64,000 bases of DNA from the NCBI GenBank assembly GCA_964393615.1, contig CAYMUR010000013.1:1-64000 (forward strand). Direction: 5' to 3'. Under the pieces are notes generated by a model. The model did not search any database. It saw only the letters and a program-made list of their open reading frames with translations, and was not told where the DNA came from. Position numbers and translations under genes: made by a program. This stretch comes from CAYMUR01 sp964393615 (lineage in GTDB: Bacteria > Planctomycetota > Planctomycetia > Pirellulales > Pirellulaceae). How positions within the stretch are numbered: the first letter of the stretch is position 1; each line of letters begins with the position of its first letter. Positions 28,901 to 35,075 of the stretch are shown piece after piece.

Positions 28901-30385
28901 GAACTCCCCGTATTTCAGGGCAATATTGCCTAAAGCCGTCTCGGTCTTGGCTGAGATGGCCAACAGGTGTAAGGGACGGTCCGACTCCGGCGGTTCCAAC
29001 GGCCGACTGGAAGCTTCTTCAAGAATGACATGTGCATTTGCTCCGCCAAAACCGAAAGAACTGACACCGGCGATGCGCGACTGTCCATCCGAGGGCCAAG
29101 CCACTGACTCACTAGGAATCTCGAGTCGTGTACCCGCCAACTGAATATTAGAATTAAGTTTGCTTAAATGTAATTGGGCCGGTATTATCCGATGCTGCAA
29201 CATCAATACAACTTTTAGCAATCCAGCAATTCCGGAAGCCGTTTCCGTATGACCAATGTTCGCTTTCACCGAAGTAACTCGAACGGGCGCCTGTTCGGGA
29301 GAGGTACGACGGAATACTTCCCCCAGTGCCTGGACTTCCATAGGATCGCCAAGTGGAGTACCGGTACCGTGCGCTTCTACGTAGCTGACACGACCAGCTG
29401 ACAAACCCGCCTGCCCCAACGCAGCATGAATGACTCGCTGCTGAGATAACGCATTCGGAGCCGTGATCCCCGAGGTACGGCCATCCTGGTTGATGGCACT
29501 GGCCCGAACGACAGCAAAAATTTCATCACCGTCTTTTTCAGCATCCGTTAATCGTTTTAAAACTAAAATACCGCAACCTTCGCCACGAACATACCCATTC
29601 GCACCGGAATCAAACGGCCGACAACAACCATCTGCCGACAGCATGCGCGCATTGGAAAACGCAATCGTAGTTTCTGGCGTCAGAATCATATTCACACCAC
29701 CGGCCAACGCCGCATCGCATTCACGGTTCCGCAACGATTGCACGGCCAGGTGTAAACCAATTAAGCCGGATGAACAGGCAGTATCGACTGACATGCTCGG
29801 ACCATGAAAGTCAAAAACATACGAGAGCCGATTGGCGGCGATGCTCAATGCATTTCCGGTACCTGAGTGGGCACCAATCTGTTCGAAATAGTCATCGAAC
29901 TGGGCTGGAACTTTTGAATAGTCAGTTCCGCCAATGCCAATGAAAACACCCGTTGCCGACCCACTCATTCTCTCCGTAGGAAGGCCCGCGTGTTCCAGTG
30001 CTTCCCAGGCAACTTCCAGCAACAACCGCTGTTGCGGGTCCATCTGAGACGCTTCACGTGGCGAGATACCAAAAAACAACGGGTCGAACTGGTCATGATC
30101 CTCAAGCATGCCAGCCCAACGAGTTGACATTTTCCCTTTCTGCTCACCCGTGGGATCATAAAGTTCATCGATATCCCAACGCGTCTTGGGAATCTCTTTC
30201 GTGGCGTCAATTCCATCAGCGATCAATTGCCAGTAGGCATCCAAACTGGCTGCCATGGGAAAACGGCAAGCCATGCCAACAATCGCAATGGACTCGGCAA
30301 CGTTCGCCTGCTTCTGCAATCGTTGCTCGAGTAATCGCCGTTTGGCCGGTGACAAATTCGAAAGACGTTGGGACAACTCAACCAT
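22931..30385 (-). CDS. Fully reducing type I polyketide synthase with fused thioesterase
   Basis: A 2484-residue single-module megasynthase, ordered KS-AT-DH-psiKR-ER-KR-ACP-TE. KS (about 33-460) has the intact triad C204 (TACSSG), H339 (HGTGTP) and H379 (NIGHTE). AT (about 565-890) has S654 (GHSVGEY) and H757; its HAFHS motif indicates malonyl-CoA. DH has H958 in HQVQGSPVAP and D1137 in DGLFQ. A catalytically empty KR half follows (about 1230-1500). ER has HAGAGGVG (1637-1644). KR has GGLGALG, Y1984 in YAAGN and an LQD motif suggesting B-type stereochemistry. ACP has S2149 (GLDSL). TE has S2295 (GWSTGG) and H2462 (GDHF). All active-site residues checked are present. I infer addition of saturated C2 units to an acyl chain, once or iteratively, then release by TE. 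The N-terminal Leu-rich helices may dock the FAAL-ACP. No methyltransferase domain is visible. Confidence 0.96.
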   Translation of the reverse strand: MVELSQRLSNLSPAKRRLLEQRLQKQANVAESIAIVGMACRFPMAASLDAYWQLIADGIDATKEIPKTRWDIDELYDPTGEQKGKMSTRWAGMLEDHDQFDPLFFGISPREASQMDPQQRLLLEVAWEALEHAGLPTERMSGSATGVFIGIGGTDYSKVPAQFDDYFEQIGAHSGTGNALSIAANRLSYVFDFHGPSMSVDTACSSGLIGLHLAVQSLRNRECDAALAGGVNMILTPETTIAFSNARMLSADGCCRPFDSGANGYVRGEGCGILVLKRLTDAEKDGDEIFAVVRASAINQDGRTSGITAPNALSQQRVIHAALGQAGLSAGRVSYVEAHGTGTPLGDPMEVQALGEVFRRTSPEQAPVRVTSVKANIGHTETASGIAGLLKVVLMLQHRIIPAQLHLSKLNSNIQLAGTRLEIPSESVAWPSDGQSRIAGVSSFGFGGANAHVILEEASSRPLEPPESDRPLHLLAISAKTETALGNIALKYGEFLAANEDVTAADVCHTANTGRTHFNHRLVITAADREQLSSRLRNVASDKAVAGVQRGKVQIATRPRIAMVFTGQGSQYIGMGRDLFETHSHFRETIERLDHTFSDAVSKSLLSVLYPESEHESLLDQTVYTQPALFAIEYALAQLWRSWGIEPAIVMGHSVGEYVACCVAGVFSPEDGLKLIAHRARLMQQLPQIGNMAVVFAGADVVTDALVEYRDVVDIAAANGPMNTVISGETGVVEELLQQFAASGIESQRLMVSHAFHSSLMDPMLDEFEQLARVVPMERPRIPIASNLTGQILDSEPPNARYWRDHVRQTVRFADGMQQLAEQDLDAVLEVGPTASLLGMGKRCCPNLDVSWLPSLRRGQDAWQVMLNSLASLYVLGVNVAWPEFDKPWQRRRLRLPNYPFDRSRYWYPGGEKRQTAMIGQRSDVLHPLLGYHVTSPLDKTIYQHQWSNQSPKYLVDHQVQGSPVAPAAAYIDQVLAAADQMYGNDRPVLEDLSIQKAMFLTEGTSRLVQLVLAPESAGRRTFEVFSTLADATECEDEATWALHAVGAMVPAQTTGEGLEADVPSVDLSAVRSCVVSSSSREEFYTQMNQRGLAYGPSFQVLNKLQRTQQEALAEVLLSDTVQEQLQQYCLHPALLDGLFQSMAGVVPLEPDGSHSPYTYMPVSVRRVRVMRPLAETMLTYVVRTSDADHPSPETVTGNVMLLDEEGQVIVELQGVCVQRLGRSLHESRSQTRDWLYQVKWFPQSLAPSESSQQQDNGIWLIFNDEQGFGRLFADELEQRGCQVVMISADSEFHRLDAQNGDLGGYRIRPGHVEDIQRLLDEVFTPDSEKSKDCAGVVYCWGLDILVEGHGGAAVLDRARDLGPGSVLPLFQSLARFGWQDVPGLSVVTCGAQSVDGVDVVSAFQAPLWGLGRVASVEHNQQRCRLIDLDPRADLSRMAKQVAQEMLSGQGAVQEDQVALRGEQRFVARLESAPDVLALKSGVRSSNVPAKSPFRLRLGDSGSFDLLWFESTSRHQPEKGQVELEVHAAGLNFSDVLKAMGLYPGLQDDVVPLGIECSGVVTAVGPGVERFQVGDEVMGVAPYSFASHAISAEFALVHKPGDIDHAQASTIPITFLTAYYALLRLAQLAPGERVLIHAGAGGVGLAAVQIAQQVGAEIFATAGSDEKRDYLRSLGVEHVMNSRTLDFADEIMQITGRQGVDVVLNSLPGDAITKSLASLRAYGRFLEIGKTDIYQNRMIGLLPFQDNLSYFAIDLDRMLRQRPDYICQMFLEMMQYFALGDYQPLAHTQFSVDDTVGAFRYMAQRKNIGKVVVSIDDREIAEVEEVTEQPDTVSAAGTYLITGGLGALGLKVAEWLAEQGAGHLLLMSRHGAQESHAQQLEAIVNTGTEVTVISADVTDFDSLSLALSQRPKQCPPLRGVIHAAGVLQDGVLFDMQWEQFRAALDVKMDGAWNLHRATIDEPLDFFVMFSSVAALLGSPGQGNYAAGNAFLDSFAAYRQSLGRPATSINWGPWSESGMAIDGGRSEQIKARGMDLLASGQALEVFGSALSDDVVNFTVMDAHWSDMLGLLRGQRPSFLHQVMADIDDDSVASDLVTVNHRLRAELLADDIDGRKEKLTVYFADELANIMSVDVEQLDRDQPLNTLGLDSLMAMELKNKIESQLLLNLPMARFLEGPSINRLAEVATELLVEDVDSSSQQQGSKTSEMDAWSPLLPLRPNGSRPPLFCIHPAGGDVRCYLDVARQLGDDLPVYVLRARGIEHQLAPHDSVEEMAADYLAAIRTVQSKGPYFLVGWSTGGIFAYEMVRQLREQGEEIGELVFIDSPTPAIFNDVDLEDHARFLYDVINFSNYFAGTEMKVSYEKLRSQHPDERIQTVLDEAIKHQVVPPDVSTDHIRRLIEVCRAHSQAIMNYQPPQLAQEVHIFRPTELSVLMEASGQHIAHDLGWDQFITVPFKFYQVPGDHFTMMTGDNASRLAQLIGECLGS

Positions 30386-30433
30386 GGAACGTTGTTTGCA
30401 TAAATCTAACCGTCAGCCACCCGACGATCCAGG

Positions 30434-30461
30434 ATATTATTTAGCGCAGCTGCAACAATAA
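30434..30461 (-). promoter_or_regulatory. Possible PKS promoter
   Basis: On the minus strand TTATTG (30461-30456) and TAATAT (30439-30434) are separated by 16 nt, with the -10 about 48 nt before the PKS ATG. The boxes are imperfect, but a promoter is needed here because a terminator lies upstream. Confidence 0.3.
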
Positions 30462-30654
30462 ACATTTCTCTATTCTATTCACTACGCAAAACAAAGAGTG
30501 ACGAAATACCCCCAACCAACATATGCCAAAACTTCATCGAAGAATCAACGCATCGCGACGACTCTTACAAAAATCAGTCCCGACATGTTGGCATCGGAAA
30601 GTTTACATGATGGTAATTTTGGATTTTAATCCGGCTAAATCACCAATGATCGAC

Positions 30655-30693
30655 AAAAAAGGGTGCTTAACACTCCGGTCAATTCAGCACCCT
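30655..30693 (-). terminator. Intrinsic terminator downstream of FAAL-ACP
   Basis: Read on the minus strand, AGGGTGCT and AGCACCCT (an 8-bp perfect stem, 30693-30686 with 30667-30660) enclose an 18-nt loop and run straight into a T6 tract (30660-30655). The hairpin starts 41 nt after the FAAL stop and 270 nt before the PKS start, so the two genes should be transcribed separately or coupled by attenuation. Confidence 0.8.
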
Positions 30694-30733
30694 CTATCAT
30701 AATGCTCCGCTCATTCGCCATGGGGTATTTTTT

Positions 30734-33268
30734 TTAATTATCATTGGATGCCTGTTCCGCCAACAAGCGTTCCACTTCATCGTCACTCAAGCTTTCAATT
30801 TCCTGCAGCATTTGTTCAAGATCGTTAGCATTCTCTTGCTGCGCCACCTGGCTGGCGGCTCCTGTATCTTCCGCCACACCAGCCACTTGGCGAGCCAAAT
30901 AACGTGCCATCGACATGCTAGTTGGATAATTCCATGCCACTGTCGCAGTGACCTGAACGCCTAACCAATCTTCGATATCCCGGCTCATTTCCACGGCGGT
31001 CAATGAATCAAGGCCATAGTCCGCAAATGGCTTGTCACGATGGATTTCGTTTTGCGGAACATTGGCACGACGAGTCAGCCAATTCGTCAACCAGATTTCG
31101 ACCCTTTCCGTAAGGCGATCGATCTCGTCAGCAGTCATTGCACGTTCAGCAGGCACAACCGGCCTGGGAGTGGACTGTTCCGGAAGCGACGATTCCACGG
31201 GTCCTGGCCGTGTCTCACCCTCCCCATAATCAAGCCCACCAGTTCCATTGCTAACCGCAGGTTTAGTTCCATTGCCAACCGCAGGTTTAGTTCCATTGCC
31301 AACCGTAGGTTTATCGACCAAGTCATCATGGTCAGTCAATAACCCAGCACTTTGAATTGGTCCTGAAACATTCGCCGGACTGGCCTGCTTCAGGCCTCCG
31401 AATTGCGCAGCCACTGAGACCGAATGACCAGGTTGTCCTAGCTGGACCATCGACGAAGCAGGGAAGTCAGCACTCAGCCTATCGCCCCTCTTGCGTAATA
31501 TCGCCTGTTCGTTCACCCATTCATAAAGCACTTTCAGCTTGCCTTCGTGATACAGTGTTTTGCAGCGAGACCGCTGCACCTTACCACTCGTAGTCATCGG
31601 CAAACTCACCTGCCGAATCAGTAGAATCGCATAGGGGTCAACTTCATGTTCTTCGATCACCACACGGCGCACGCTACGGGCAATGTCGGCGAGATCATCG
31701 TTGCGAAAACTGCGGTCCACTTCGTGGACAATGCCCAGCTGTTCTTCGCCGTCCACTTCCAACGAAAAAGCTGCGCCTGCGTCCAATCGTAAACCGGGAT
31801 GCGACTGAGCGACCGACCGTTCGATATCTTGTGGGTAAATATTTCTGCCACGGATGATAATCACATCTTTCACCCGTCCGGTAACATACAATTCACCCTT
31901 GCTCAAAAAGCCTAGGTCCCCGGTACGTAGATACGTTGTCTCGTCGTTGTCACGCAGTCTGGCTAGGAACGTTTCTGCCGTTTCCAAAGGTCGATTCCAA
32001 TAACCAGCCGCTACACTCGGCCCACGAAGCCAAATTTCACCAACGCTGTCAGGTCCGCATTCGGTACAGGCTTCCGGGTCTACGATCTTGATCTTCTGAC
32101 TCAACCGCGGACGCCCACAACTCACCAACTCCTGGACATCACTACCGCCATGCCCATTGGCATCCTGCACTTCATGTCGCGATAACGCTGTTCGCAAGCA
32201 ACGCTTGAATACTGGCCTCGCAGGTCCATCTCCACCCGCCGCCAACAACGTTGATTCCGCCAGACCATAACAGGGATAAAACGACTCAGGTTGGAAGCCA
32301 CATGGTTCAAAAATTTCGGTAAACCGCTCTAATGTTTCCGGGCGGATTGGTTCCGCACCACAAAATCCGACACGCCAACTACTCAAGTCAAGTTCGGCCC
32401 GCTGCTCTGCAGTGGTCTTCTCCGCACATAACTCATAGGCAAAATTGGGAGCGCCGCTGATGTTTGCACCATATTCAGTAATTGCCTGCAGCCAGCGGAT
32501 CGGACGACGCAAAAAGTCCGTGGGACACATAAGAATGCTTTCGCCACCCACGTAGAGCGATGTCAAGATGCCACCGATTAGCCCCATGTCATGGTAAGCC
32601 GGCAACCAGAACACTCCCTTACCCATGTTTTCAGAAGCCGGCTCCTGGAAGCCCAACTGAAATCCTTCTCGGATCACTTCCAGGTTGTGAACCAAATTTC
32701 CATGGGTAACCATGACGCCTTTGGGATCACTCGTGGAACCGGAAGTATATTGCAAAAATACAACGTCATCTGCCGTGATATTAGAACGGTCCCAGTGACC
32801 CGCTTGCTCATCAGGAACTTCATCGACTGCACACCAATCAACATCAGACCAGTCCAAATTCTGTTTCGAGACAGACACCAAGCCTAACGACTTGGAATTG
32901 GTGAGCACGGTTGACGCGCGGGCATCCCGACCAATCGCCGACAAACGTGGCATAGGCCGTTTCGGCTTGGGATAACAAGTCGGTACCGCGAGAACCTTCG
33001 CATACACACACCCAAAAAATGCGGTGATGAAGTCAAGTCCAGCCGGGTAAAGCAACAAGGCTCGATCGCCTGGTTGCATCGTCTGCCTTAAACGAGCCGC
33101 GATTGCTTGAGCTCTTGTTTCGAGTTGACCATAGGTGATGGTTGCAACCGGGGCCGATTCAGAAACGAATCGGTATGCCACTTGATCGCGCTGAGTCTTC
33201 GCGCGCCAACGCAGGATTTCCTCTAATGTCGTTGCATTACTTATATTTTCAGACAGAAAATCTATCAT
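30734..33268 (-). CDS. Fatty acyl-AMP ligase fused to acyl carrier protein (FAAL-ACP)
   Basis: An 844-residue didomain. The adenylation part (about 1-590) has the P-loop TSGSTSDPKG (175-184), LPAYHDMGLIGG, FYPCYGLAESTL, RTGDLGFL and GRVKDVIIIRGRNIYPQDIE. These are FAAL motifs, a family that forms acyl-AMP from a free fatty acid and passes it to an ACP rather than CoA. A Pro/Gly/Asn-rich linker (about 640-710) contains three tandem KPxVxNGT repeats. The C-terminal ACP has GLDSLT with S755 as phosphopantetheine site, then an acidic tail. ATG 33268 is preferred because the FAAL core begins right after it. An in-frame TTG at 33367 would add 33 residues, and neither start has a strong Shine-Dalgarno sequence. 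It should prime the PKS encoded downstream. Confidence 0.93.
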   Translation of the reverse strand: MIDFLSENISNATTLEEILRWRAKTQRDQVAYRFVSESAPVATITYGQLETRAQAIAARLRQTMQPGDRALLLYPAGLDFITAFFGCVYAKVLAVPTCYPKPKRPMPRLSAIGRDARASTVLTNSKSLGLVSVSKQNLDWSDVDWCAVDEVPDEQAGHWDRSNITADDVVFLQYTSGSTSDPKGVMVTHGNLVHNLEVIREGFQLGFQEPASENMGKGVFWLPAYHDMGLIGGILTSLYVGGESILMCPTDFLRRPIRWLQAITEYGANISGAPNFAYELCAEKTTAEQRAELDLSSWRVGFCGAEPIRPETLERFTEIFEPCGFQPESFYPCYGLAESTLLAAGGDGPARPVFKRCLRTALSRHEVQDANGHGGSDVQELVSCGRPRLSQKIKIVDPEACTECGPDSVGEIWLRGPSVAAGYWNRPLETAETFLARLRDNDETTYLRTGDLGFLSKGELYVTGRVKDVIIIRGRNIYPQDIERSVAQSHPGLRLDAGAAFSLEVDGEEQLGIVHEVDRSFRNDDLADIARSVRRVVIEEHEVDPYAILLIRQVSLPMTTSGKVQRSRCKTLYHEGKLKVLYEWVNEQAILRKRGDRLSADFPASSMVQLGQPGHSVSVAAQFGGLKQASPANVSGPIQSAGLLTDHDDLVDKPTVGNGTKPAVGNGTKPAVSNGTGGLDYGEGETRPGPVESSLPEQSTPRPVVPAERAMTADEIDRLTERVEIWLTNWLTRRANVPQNEIHRDKPFADYGLDSLTAVEMSRDIEDWLGVQVTATVAWNYPTSMSMARYLARQVAGVAEDTGAASQVAQQENANDLEQMLQEIESLSDDEVERLLAEQASNDN
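31241..31312 (-). repeat. Three 24-bp tandem repeats in the FAAL-ACP linker
   Basis: Exact-length 24-bp units at 31241-31264, 31265-31288 and 31289-31312 differ by one or two bases. They encode KPTVGNGT, KPAVGNGT and KPAVSNGT, a flexible linker that could vary in copy number between strains. Confidence 0.9.
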
Positions 33269-34079
33269 ATTGACCGTCAAATTGTTACTCGTGGCGTTTT
33301 TTGGGCGGGAGCCGAACAATCTGTTCAGCTTGGCAGGCGTGCGTTCCCGCTGGCTGGTAGCAGCCAAGCAGGCGTGTAACTTTCAAAGCGATCACAGACC
33401 GCTTTTGTTACAATTGTGGGCCACGATTTTTGGGTTGGCTGAACAGATATCAAAAATTTTCAGTGTCCGTTGGACTCGCCTCGCCGAACCAAAGGACGGC
33501 AGTCGAATGCCCCGCTCACAACGAATCCTGAAATTCCAACACCTGCTCAAACTCGCTCCGAATTAAAATTTCAAAAGGGGCGGTTTTCCATCGGCTTGGT
33601 AGGAAGTTCCCATTATATCCATTCCGCAAATTAATCCAACTAGATAAGGTACCTCTAGAACCAAATATTTGCAACCACGCCCTTTCAAAAACACGTTAAA
33701 ATAGAAGGGCCGTCTCAACGGTCACGGCAACCGATTGTCTGCTGAGACAAGACCGCGATTTTACCCGATATAAATCCGTAAGATGCTACTGCCATTCAAC
33801 TTACACCATAAACAATCAACAATGCCCCCTGGTCAAATCAAGTCAAAACTTTCCCTGGGCAGAAATTTTCGGGACGTATTTTCATCGGCCTGCTTGACGA
33901 ATACCTCGCTGATTCGATAGGACGGAGTAAAATTTGTGGCCAGATCACTGTTGATGCAAGTCAACTGAATACTCGTAGGACACTTGTGATTCATTACTCG
34001 ATCCCCTCCTTTCCCAATCCCACCAATCTCCCCCGGGGCAATTGTACCTCGTCCCCAGCCACGCTTCTTCTTTTTCTTT
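33269..34079. other. Divergent regulatory region between FAAL-ACP and PPTase
   Basis: The 811-bp, largely AT-rich region must carry promoters for both arms of the locus. A dyad at 33311-33329, and an inverted copy of part of it at 33438-33448, are listed. Open frames here lack start signals and family resemblance. Confidence 0.45.
33311..33329. promoter_or_regulatory. Operator-like dyad upstream of FAAL-ACP
   Basis: GCCGAACAATCTGTTCAGC is a dyad of 7-bp arms around a 5-nt centre (one arm mismatch), centred about 52 nt upstream of ATG 33268. The 11 bases ATCTGTTCAGC (33319-33329) recur in perfect inverted orientation at 33438-33448. A regulator-binding site is possible; no regulator gene is adjacent. 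Confidence 0.35.
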
Positions 34080-34826
34080 ATGAAATCTGAACCTCCCTGG
34101 CTTCTGCCAAAAGATGGTCCGTTGACGGCTGAACCAAACACGGCCCATGTTTGGTGCGTTCGCCTCGATATTGGACCGCGCAGTATCGATGACTACTGGG
34201 AGGAACTGTCCACCGACGAACGTCAACGTGGCGAACGCTTTCATTTTGATGTGCACCGCGAACGGTTTGTCGTCTGCCGGGCGCAGCTGAGACGTATTCT
34301 GTCCCGGTATCTGACGATTGACTCCGCCGAAATCCGCTTCGAGTATGAACCACTTGGCAAACCGAAACTATGTACAAAACAGACAACCCAACCACTCCAT
34401 TTTAATGTTTCCAAGTCCGATGAAATCGCGATAATCGGCATCACACCAGATCGCAATATCGGTATTGATGTTGAACGAATTCGGCCTGTAGCAGATGCTG
34501 AGCAGCTCGCTGAACGATATTTTTCACCCGCAGAATACGACACGTTATGTCGACTTGCCGACGAACAACGCAACCACGGATTTTTAAGTCTCTGGACGTA
34601 TAAGGAAGCGTTCTTGAAAGCAACGGGTCGTGGCTTGGCATTCCCCTTAGACCAAATCACCATTGCACTAGATGGCGAGGCACAACCTCGCATTGAAGCC
34701 ATTAAAGGAAGCCTACAAGAAAATGACTGGCAGATTGCTAGATTGATACCTGCGAACGGGTATGTGGGAGCGTTGGCAACTCCAGGTGCCCCCCCTACCA
34801 TCGCACGTTGGTATTGCCCACATTAA
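34080..34826 (+). CDS. Sfp-type 4'-phosphopantetheinyl transferase
   Basis: The 248-residue cytoplasmic enzyme moves phosphopantetheine from CoA to the conserved serine of carrier proteins. Diagnostic motifs are GIDVERI with the Mg2+ ligand D130, and WTYKEAFLKATGRGL with W172, K175 and E176, characteristic of the broad-specificity Sfp class rather than AcpS. PLGKPKL and FNVSKSDE also fit the family. It is divergent from FAAL-ACP and followed by the MMPL exporter, so it probably primes S755 of FAAL-ACP and S2149 of the PKS. No Shine-Dalgarno sequence is evident before ATG 34080. Confidence 0.93.
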   Translation: MKSEPPWLLPKDGPLTAEPNTAHVWCVRLDIGPRSIDDYWEELSTDERQRGERFHFDVHRERFVVCRAQLRRILSRYLTIDSAEIRFEYEPLGKPKLCTKQTTQPLHFNVSKSDEIAIIGITPDRNIGIDVERIRPVADAEQLAERYFSPAEYDTLCRLADEQRNHGFLSLWTYKEAFLKATGRGLAFPLDQITIALDGEAQPRIEAIKGSLQENDWQIARLIPANGYVGALATPGAPPTIARWYCPH

Positions 34827-34831
34827 AAAGA

Positions 34832-34861
34832 CCAAGGAGGATACACTACAAGATCCTCTGG
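34832..34861 (+). terminator. Possible hairpin after the PPTase gene
   Basis: GAGGAT (34837-34842) pairs with ATCCTC (34853-34858), extended by CCA/TGG outer pairs across a 2-nt bulge, 6 nt after the stop codon. No T-tract follows, so it is a weak terminator candidate or an mRNA structure between PPTase and the exporter. Confidence 0.3.
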
Positions 34862-35075
34862 CCAAAAACCGGGACAAATTGGGCAAAAAATCAAAAAACT
34901 ACAAGAGGTTCTGCTAGGGAAGCCGGCCTAAATTTCACCAAGTCAACAGCCGGTGCAAACTACAAAAATATGACACCTAACTTAAGCCGTGTGCCTTTGT
35001 CACTTCAAAACGTTTCAGTCACGCCACTCCCTGTCCAGTGAACATCACTGCACGACCGATAATTTTTTTTAGCTT

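Larger units (their letters stand above)
30386..30733. other. Spacer between FAAL-ACP and PKS genes
   Basis: This 348-bp minus-strand spacer contains an intrinsic terminator near the FAAL end and a weak promoter-like pair near the PKS end, both listed. No gene is seen. Confidence 0.6.

Noticed and set aside
31241..31312. Possible CRISPR-like array
   Set aside because: The 24-bp units are contiguous without spacers and encode an in-frame peptide repeat, so this is a protein linker.
33311..33329. SOS (LexA) box
   Set aside because: GAAC and GTTC half-sites are present, but the 5-nt spacing differs from the known Gram-positive box and no SOS gene is adjacent. Kept only as a generic dyad.
33365..33367. 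TTG 33 codons upstream as the FAAL start
   Set aside because: The added residues precede the conserved FAAL N-terminus, lack a Shine-Dalgarno sequence and would cover the operator-like dyad. ATG 33268 fits better, though this is not certain.
33833..34141. Minus-strand frame with a lysine run before the PPTase gene
   Set aside because: Low-complexity translation, overlaps the PPTase start and has no start signal.
34808..35041. 77-codon frame between PPTase and MMPL
   Set aside because: Its start overlaps the PPTase end, there is no ribosome-binding site, and its composition is like non-coding DNA.
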